This document shows, in pieces, positions 14,034-18,984 of a stretch of 18,984 nt of DNA. Within the stretch, counting starts at the first letter, position 1, and each line of letters starts with the position of its first letter. Made by a program: the position numbers and the translations under genes. This DNA is from Flavobacteriia bacterium (GTDB lineage: Bacteria; Bacteroidota; Bacteroidia; Flavobacteriales; Schleiferiaceae), in NCBI GenBank assembly GCA_949516455.1, contig CATILC010000209.1, positions 1-18,984 on the forward strand, written 5' to 3'. The notes beneath the pieces are model-generated. The model had not been told where the DNA came from. It was given only the letters and a program-made list of their open reading frames with translations, and did no database searches.

Positions 14034-16043
14034 TCAATCGGGATAGGCGATCCGAAAATGATAAATGTCGTTCAGCTTGTTCTTGAGCTCTTCGCGAATA
14101 CGTCCAATTTCGCCAAGTGTTATCTCCGCCTCTTCAAACTGACCATCAGCCATTTGCTGCTCGGTGATCGCATCCACCAAATCGCTGATGACTTTGGGTG
14201 AATCCCTTGCTACGCTGCGGCTGGCAGCTTCCACAGCGTCAGCCATCATCAAAACAGCCGTTTCCTTGCTGAAGGGCTTGGGACCGGGATATCGAAAGCG
14301 ATCTTCAGCTTCATCCGCATCTGGCATATTCTTTAAATGCTGACGATAGAAATACTGCACCCGACTGGTGCCGTGGTGGGTTCGGATGAAATCGATCAAA
14401 TTTTCGGGCAGATCGTTCTTACGGGCCAATCGAACTCCTTCCTTCACATGGTCGATGATGATCTTTGCGCTTTCCTCATATCCGAGATCATCATGTGGAT
14501 TGACTCCGCCTCCTTGATTCTCAATGAAGAACATGGGATTCCGCATTTTTCCAATGTCGTGGTACATCGCTGCTGCACGGATCATCAGGGTATTGCCCCC
14601 TATCTTAAGAACAGCCGCTTCAGCCAAGTTGGCCACCTGAAGACTGTGCTGAAAGGTGCCCGGTGCTTTTTCACTCAGTTCTCGGAGAAGCGGGTTGTTC
14701 GTGTCGATCAATTCGAGCAGGCTCAAATCGGATACCAGGCCAAACACCTTTTCGCTCAGATAAATGAGCGGGAACGCACTCAATGCCAACAAGCCATTGA
14801 TCCCCAAAAAGAGAAAGTCTTTCCAGGGCATTTCCCGGATCGGCACATCTTGAAAGAGCAGAAACGCAAAATAAACCAACAGGTAAAGCGTCACCACCTT
14901 GGCCAGCGTGAGGAACAACTGAGCCCTCTTATATAACAGGTCAACAGAAATAATGGCATAGAAACCTGCGATGAAGTGAAGCATCACGATGGACAATCCC
15001 TCGGAGGAAAGAAGGCCGATGCTCATGATGGACAGCACATGAACGAACAGGGCAATACGCGTATCGAAAAAAGCACGAAGAACCACAGGCAGAACCGTGA
15101 AAGGCGCAAGCAAGAGGTAGCTGCTTCCAAAACTCAAAGTCAGTCGGGCCGTCGCTGCCATCAAGATCCAGGAGGTGAGAACGAATCCGAGCTGGGAAAG
15201 GTCAGACAAGACATAGGGGCGAAAACGACGCAAAAAGAGATACAGCATCAGCATGAGCAGACCGTTCAAAATGGCCACTCCGGTCAGTTCTCGTCCGCGG
15301 TCCCCTGAATCATCTGAGCGCATATAAGCTGTTCTCAGGGCATCCAACTTTCTCAGAACAAGTTCGTCCACTATAAGCCCTTCGTAAGCAATGCCTTCCC
15401 CTTTTTTCACCTTTCCCTCATAGGGAGTCAACTGCGCGAGCCGGTCTTTTTGGATCTGAGCGGTCAGAAACTCATCGAAGGTCAAATTGGCTTGAATCCG
15501 CTCCTGAAGACTGGTTGACTCCGCAACCGAAAAAGAGGCAATCAGAGAATCATCCGGGCCAAAAAATCCCTGTGGCCAGCGTTCCAAGATGAGCAGATCT
15601 TCGGCCAAATATGTCTTTCCTGCGCCGCCTTCTATGAGCATGAACGTTTCTTTCTCTGGGATGCCGTCCGGCCAACGCTGCAAAATGAGGAGCTCCTCTT
15701 TACCGAGAAGTTCTTTCCACTTCAAAACGAGTGAATCTTTTTCCATTTGAATGGACGCTGGCTCGTCTGGATCAGCACTGCCGTATTTGAAAATGAGCGG
15801 TGAACGGGCCATAACCTCCTCCTTTTCCCGCTCCAGATCCGTTCGCGACTTGAGCAGCGCATAGTCCATGGGTGAGACCAGATCCGCATACATCCAGGGC
15901 CTGCCTTTTTGATACTCGTATGGGAAGGAGCGGTAATCCGGATAGAGCCATGTAAGCAGAAAGAGGGCAGAGAGAAAAAACGCGATCTGACCTGCACTTC
16001 TGCTCAGTCGGGACCACGCGGACAATATTCTGTTGCTGCTCAC
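14034..16043 (-). CDS. pgpH: 7TM-HD membrane protein, PgpH-type c-di-AMP phosphodiesterase
   Basis: A 669-residue protein with an N-terminal helix (about 17-33), an extracytoplasmic 7TMR-HDED domain (about 45-250), seven membrane segments (about 255-430) and a cytoplasmic HD hydrolase domain (about 460-650). Metal-binding landmarks are TFQHS (H466), MYHDIGKM (H495, D496), FFIENQ (505-510), a histidine at 531 and HHG (556-558). PgpH of Listeria, which has this architecture, hydrolyses cyclic di-AMP; that activity is inferred here. The start is GTG: an in-frame TGA lies 7 codons upstream and no ATG precedes the first membrane helix. It is divergent from the LOG-family gene with 59 nt between them. 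No c-di-AMP cyclase is in the window. Confidence 0.92.
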   Translation of the reverse strand: MSSNRILSAWSRLSRSAGQIAFFLSALFLLTWLYPDYRSFPYEYQKGRPWMYADLVSPMDYALLKSRTDLEREKEEVMARSPLIFKYGSADPDEPASIQMEKDSLVLKWKELLGKEELLILQRWPDGIPEKETFMLIEGGAGKTYLAEDLLILERWPQGFFGPDDSLIASFSVAESTSLQERIQANLTFDEFLTAQIQKDRLAQLTPYEGKVKKGEGIAYEGLIVDELVLRKLDALRTAYMRSDDSGDRGRELTGVAILNGLLMLMLYLFLRRFRPYVLSDLSQLGFVLTSWILMAATARLTLSFGSSYLLLAPFTVLPVVLRAFFDTRIALFVHVLSIMSIGLLSSEGLSIVMLHFIAGFYAIISVDLLYKRAQLFLTLAKVVTLYLLVYFAFLLFQDVPIREMPWKDFLFLGINGLLALSAFPLIYLSEKVFGLVSDLSLLELIDTNNPLLRELSEKAPGTFQHSLQVANLAEAAVLKIGGNTLMIRAAAMYHDIGKMRNPMFFIENQGGGVNPHDDLGYEESAKIIIDHVKEGVRLARKNDLPENLIDFIRTHHGTSRVQYFYRQHLKNMPDADEAEDRFRYPGPKPFSKETAVLMMADAVEAASRSVARDSPKVISDLVDAITEQQMADGQFEEAEITLGEIGRIREELKNKLNDIYHFRIAYPD

Positions 16044-16086
16044 TTTAGTAAATTGAAGCTTGTCTCAAGTATAGTGCATCTTTATA

Positions 16087-16094
16087 CAAATTTA
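16087..16094 (-). promoter_or_regulatory. -7 promoter box (TAAATTTG) for the PgpH-type gene
   Basis: Exact TAnnTTTG match on the minus strand, 43 nt before the GTG at 16043. A one-mismatch box, TATACTTG, lies nearer at 16067-16074. No -33 TTG is seen. No equivalent box was found for the divergent LOG gene. Confidence 0.4.
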
Positions 16095-16102
16095 CCCCCG
16101 AC

Positions 16103-16807
16103 ATGAAACGAGATAAACTGGCCAGTGCATTTGCGCAAAAAAATTGGAATGATCTAAAGACCAATGACTCATGGGCCATTTTCAAGATCATGAGTGAATT
16201 TGTCGAGGGCTATGAACGACTTGCGCGCATCGGACCTTGTGTATCCATCTTCGGAAGTGCGCGTACACCCGAGGAGGATACCTACTATCAGCTGGCGAGA
16301 CAGATCGGACACGATCTGACCAAAAAAGGATACGGCGTCATTACTGGAGGTGGTCCTGGGATGATGCAAGCGGGAAACCAGGGCGCCTCGGAAGGCGGCG
16401 GAACATCAGTCGGACTGAATATTGAATTGCCTTTTGAACAAAGCAGCAATCCGTACATCGATCAGGACAAGAATCTCAATTTTGACTACTTCTTTGTCCG
16501 AAAGGTGATGTTTGTCAAATATTCTCAGGGCTTTGTGGTCATGCCAGGAGGGTTTGGCACCTTGGATGAACTCTTTGAAGCACTGACGCTCATTCAAACC
16601 GAAAAGATCGGCAGCTTCCCCATCGTATTGGTGGGCAGTGACTTTTGGAAAGGGCTGATCGAATGGCTCAAAGACCGTGTACTGGACAAGTACAAGAATA
16701 TTTCTCCAGAAGACCTGGACTTCTTCCGATTGGTCGACACCTCGGAGGAGGCCGTGAACGTGATCGACGAATTCTACAGCCAGTATTTACTCAAGCCCAA
16801 TTTCTAG
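16103..16807 (+). CDS. LOG-family nucleotide 5'-monophosphate phosphoribohydrolase
   Basis: A 234-residue protein of the TIGR00730/LOG family, often mislabelled lysine decarboxylase. Family members cleave nucleoside 5'-monophosphates (cytokinin riboside monophosphates in LOG, AMP and others in bacteria) to the free base and ribose 5-phosphate. A Rossmann-like fold is shown by SIFGSARTPE (48-57), GGGPGMM (82-88), and the diagnostic PGGFGTLDE (148-156), which holds the catalytic glutamate. The N-terminal extension of about 45 residues is typical of the longer subfamily. The start is an ATG without ribosome-binding site. The physiological substrate in this organism is unknown. Confidence 0.92.
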   Translation: MKRDKLASAFAQKNWNDLKTNDSWAIFKIMSEFVEGYERLARIGPCVSIFGSARTPEEDTYYQLARQIGHDLTKKGYGVITGGGPGMMQAGNQGASEGGGTSVGLNIELPFEQSSNPYIDQDKNLNFDYFFVRKVMFVKYSQGFVVMPGGFGTLDELFEALTLIQTEKIGSFPIVLVGSDFWKGLIEWLKDRVLDKYKNISPEDLDFFRLVDTSEEAVNVIDEFYSQYLLKPNF

Positions 16808-16834
16808 ATCGGGTTCGAACGATCCACATTGGGC
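16795..16834. terminator. Possible bidirectional stem between convergent LOG and GT2 genes
   Basis: Outer arms GCCCAAT (16795-16801) and ATTGGGC (16828-16834) enclose an inner GATCG/CGATC stem (16807-16811 with 16820-16824). The structure spans the 28-nt gap between the two stop codons. There is no T-run, so termination is only a suggestion. Confidence 0.3.
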
Positions 16835-16835
16835 A

Positions 16836-17987
16836 TCAGGCCCGTTTGGACCGTTCCCAAACAGCGGATTGCTGTCCCTTTTTCCAACGAAAGAAACCCG
16901 CGAAAACGGCATAGTTCATGAGGCAGAAATAATAGGGCACATAGAATCGGCTCTTGATGTTTTTTTTGGCCTGAATCGCACCGATCGAAGCCATTCCGTA
17001 AAAAACGAGCTGCAGCACAAAGAGGATCTTCAGCCCGTTGGACCCCATAAGCATGGCGGCATTCAGTAAAAAGATCAATGGCAGAGCCAGCGCCGAAACC
17101 GACCAGCGGAGTACCCGATGGCTGATGTACATGAAACTGAGTACGGGCCTGGGAAAGGGCCAGAGCAAAAAGGCCAGTCGACTCATGCTTTGCCATCCGC
17201 CTGCTGCGATGCGCACCTTGCGCTTGAGCTCCTCCCTGATGTCTGCCGAAGGAGACTCAATGGCATATGCTTCCGGTTCGTAGATGAATCGGTAGCCCTT
17301 AGCCGCGATCCGCATCGACATCATGAAATCGTCAAGGATGCTGTCTTCCTCCAAATCCTGCCACAAAGATGTCCGAAAGCTCACCAGTTCGCCTGCAGCG
17401 CCGACTATGGTCCAAAGCTCGCTGTCCAGTTTCTTCAGGGTGCTCTCGTATTTCCAATACAGACCTTCCCCAGAGCCTGCCAGGTCGGCATCTCCTGTCT
17501 TGCGCACCCTCTTTTCACCTGACACCCCTCCGACCAGTGGATCCTGATAGTGCCGGGCGATATGCCGGATGGCTCCTTTCTCCAATTCAGTGTTGGCGTC
17601 GCAGAAGACTACGACCTCACTGTCCACTGTCTTCATTGCCCGGTTCATTGCAGCGGCTTTTCCTGCCCGGGTGTCGCGATGCATCAGCTCGACCCCTTCT
17701 TCCTTTTCGAGGATCTGCACGGTACGGTCTGTGGAACCATCTGTGATGAAAACCACACGAAGTTTATCCTTAGGATAATCCAGCTGCCGCGTATTGGCCA
17801 CCTTTTCCTCAATGAAGTCTTCTTCATTGAAGCAAGGCACGACCAGGGTGACCCGAGGCAGATATTCCTCAAGCTTCTGTTCCGAACGAAAGAGCCTTTT
17901 CAAGCCTACCAAAAGCGCCATCAGAACACCATAACCCAAATAGGTGTAGAACACCAGGCCGACAAGAAAGACCAAAACAGTGCTCAT
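16836..17987 (-). CDS. Membrane glycosyltransferase, family 2
   Basis: A 383-residue processive-type GT2 protein with one N-terminal membrane segment (3-29), a GT-A domain, and C-terminal membrane helices (about 270-365). Nucleotide-sugar and metal motifs are VVPCFNEEDFI (49-59), ITDGSTD (81-87) and CDANTELE (129-136); SILDDF supplies the catalytic acidic pair. Where processive enzymes carry Q-x-x-R-W, this protein has RKVRIAAGGWQSM, a changed motif seen in many non-cellulose GT2 enzymes. It likely transfers a sugar to a lipid or growing polysaccharide at the inner membrane. The start has GGAG 6 nt upstream, one of the few Shine-Dalgarno-like sites here. It follows the GT4-type gene by 40 nt, so a surface-polysaccharide operon is inferred. 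Confidence 0.92.
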   Translation of the reverse strand: MSTVLVFLVGLVFYTYLGYGVLMALLVGLKRLFRSEQKLEEYLPRVTLVVPCFNEEDFIEEKVANTRQLDYPKDKLRVVFITDGSTDRTVQILEKEEGVELMHRDTRAGKAAAMNRAMKTVDSEVVVFCDANTELEKGAIRHIARHYQDPLVGGVSGEKRVRKTGDADLAGSGEGLYWKYESTLKKLDSELWTIVGAAGELVSFRTSLWQDLEEDSILDDFMMSMRIAAKGYRFIYEPEAYAIESPSADIREELKRKVRIAAGGWQSMSRLAFLLWPFPRPVLSFMYISHRVLRWSVSALALPLIFLLNAAMLMGSNGLKILFVLQLVFYGMASIGAIQAKKNIKSRFYVPYYFCLMNYAVFAGFFRWKKGQQSAVWERSKRA

Positions 17988-18027
17988 CGATCTCCCAGTT
18001 CGTTTCTGCTAACAGGCTTACAATTCA

Positions 18028-18984
18028 TCAGGCACAGACTTCAGCATAGACGTCGAGCAACTCCCTGGCCGATCGTTCCCATGAAAATGACTGAATACGC
18101 TCAAATCCCTTTTCAACAAGCTCCTTCGCCAAAGCTTCATCTGCCAAAACACGCTGAATTCCATCGGCCATAGAAGAAACATCGTACGGATCCACCAAAT
18201 AAGCCGCGTCTCCTGCCACCTCCGGCATACTCGTTACATTGGCAGTGACCACAGGCGTACCGGAGGCCATGGCCTCCAGGATGGGAATTCCAAAACTCTC
18301 GCGGCGGGAAGTGTACAAGAAGATACGGGCTTCCGCCATCACAGCCGGCAGATCTCTGTTGTCGATGTAGCCTGGAAAGCGCATGGTCTGAAGATCGGCA
18401 TCCGAAAAACGCATTCGGCTTTTCGCCTCCTGTTGGTCAATATCGCCAATGACCAAAGGGATATCCTTTTTCATTTGTTTACACGCCATTTGCCAGGAAC
18501 GCAGCGTATCCCTCGTATTCTTCTTTGGATCCGTATTTCCCAAAAACAGTCCGTATTCTGCGGGCAAACCGTATTTATCCCGCAGCTTGGTTGATGTATT
18601 TTCTTCGGAGCGTTCAGGCATGAAATGAGACCCTGCCGCATTGCCAATCACCCGAACGTCATTTGAGTTCAAATGCGGAAATAGGCCCAGTATCCTGTTG
18701 CGTTCAAAATTGCTGACCGTGATGATCTTCCTCAGTTTTTTGAGTACCGCAGAGATCACCCTCCTGCGGTAGTAATTGCCAAAGCGCTGATAATAGCTGT
18801 ACCCCTGAGCGAAAAGAGGATTCTTCTCAAAAAAAATGAGATCATGTAATGTGAGGACCACGGGCACTGTGCAGCGGATCGGCGCCGTATTCCCCGTACA
18901 GTGAAGCAGGTCCAGTTTGTACTTGGCAACGAGTTTCGGTAAATGGAATTGCTCGAATGATGCATAGGAGGCTTTCTTACAAAC
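18028..18984 (-). CDS. Glycosyltransferase, GT4 (GT-B fold), 5' end outside window
   Basis: The frame is open to the right edge, with 318 residues visible. The first internal GTG (18867) is not the start, because residues upstream of it continue the fold (LPKLVAKYKLDLLHCTGN, then TAPIRCTVPVVLTLHDL, the standard N-domain strand of this family). The C-terminal domain shows LFLGNTDPKKNTRDTLRSW, the FPGYIDNRDLPAVMAEAR segment, and the nucleotide-sugar motif ESFGIPILEAMASGTPVV (E-x7-E). About 40-70 N-terminal residues are likely missing. A retaining sugar transfer in surface-polysaccharide synthesis is inferred from family and from the following GT2 gene, probably in one operon. Donor and acceptor cannot be told. 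Confidence 0.92.
   Translation of the reverse strand, partial: VCKKASYASFEQFHLPKLVAKYKLDLLHCTGNTAPIRCTVPVVLTLHDLIFFEKNPLFAQGYSYYQRFGNYYRRRVISAVLKKLRKIITVSNFERNRILGLFPHLNSNDVRVIGNAAGSHFMPERSEENTSTKLRDKYGLPAEYGLFLGNTDPKKNTRDTLRSWQMACKQMKKDIPLVIGDIDQQEAKSRMRFSDADLQTMRFPGYIDNRDLPAVMAEARIFLYTSRRESFGIPILEAMASGTPVVTANVTSMPEVAGDAAYLVDPYDVSSMADGIQRVLADEALAKELVEKGFERIQSFSWERSARELLDVYAEVCA

Noticed and set aside
14337..14936. Plus-strand open frame of 199 codons
   Set aside because: It is antisense to the HD and membrane domains of the PgpH-type gene, which are strongly conserved.
16811..16825. GGGTTCGAACGATCC, resembling a tRNA T arm
   Set aside because: No acceptor, D or anticodon arms are found around it. 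It is the loop of a short palindrome between two convergent genes.
18028..18867. GT4-type gene taken to start at GTG 18867
   Set aside because: The frame continues open to the window edge with residues that fit the family's N-terminal domain, so the gene is cut by the window instead.

Overview
The window is a chromosomal segment of a member of the Bacteroidota, probably a marine flavobacterial-type lineage (that finer placement is a guess). The grounds are a fused SecDF, a DUF5723-type barrel protein, an OmpA protein with TPR, PD40 and regulatory-fold domains, a 7TM-HD protein of the PgpH family, and repeated matches to the Bacteroidota primary promoter -7 box TAnnTTTG. Base composition looks balanced and there is no sign of a phage, plasmid, insertion sequence or CRISPR array.

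Layout. (1) 1-6161: two divergent two-gene modules back to back. Leftwards runs a lipoprotein (1219-2766) followed by a DUF5723-type outer-membrane protein cut by the window edge (1-1222). Rightwards runs a longer lipoprotein (2884-4956) followed by a second barrel-like protein (4953-6161). Lipoprotein resembles lipoprotein and barrel resembles barrel, and both pairs are joined by 4-nt stop/start overlaps. (2) 6162-8686, leftward: queE followed by a large OmpA-family protein whose true start is most likely a TTG that overlaps the queE stop. (3) 8771-11839: secDF, with its own promoter and a terminator. (4) 11933-13345: a GlcD/D-lactate dehydrogenase-like flavoprotein. (5) 13346-14033: tRNA-Pro(TGG) and tRNA-Ser(GCT), both leftward, each followed directly by a roughly 120-bp structured palindromic element; a 59-bp direct repeat lies in this region. 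(6) 14034-16043: a PgpH-type c-di-AMP phosphodiesterase, divergent from a LOG-family nucleotide phosphoribohydrolase (16103-16807). (7) 16836 to the right edge: two glycosyltransferases in a leftward operon (GT2, and a GT4-type enzyme cut by the edge).

How it works together: most genes are cell-envelope functions (outer-membrane proteins, lipoproteins, Sec export, polysaccharide synthesis), with housekeeping genes (queE, tRNAs) between. Only the divergent lipoprotein/barrel locus looks like a dedicated and possibly undescribed system. Two other signals deserve attention. Three genes (starts at 2766, 8686 and 13345) have a perfect TAnnTTTG box exactly 4 nt before ATG, which predicts leaderless mRNAs. 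The two post-tRNA elements share one nested-hairpin architecture in which an outer inverted-repeat arm overlaps the terminator stem.
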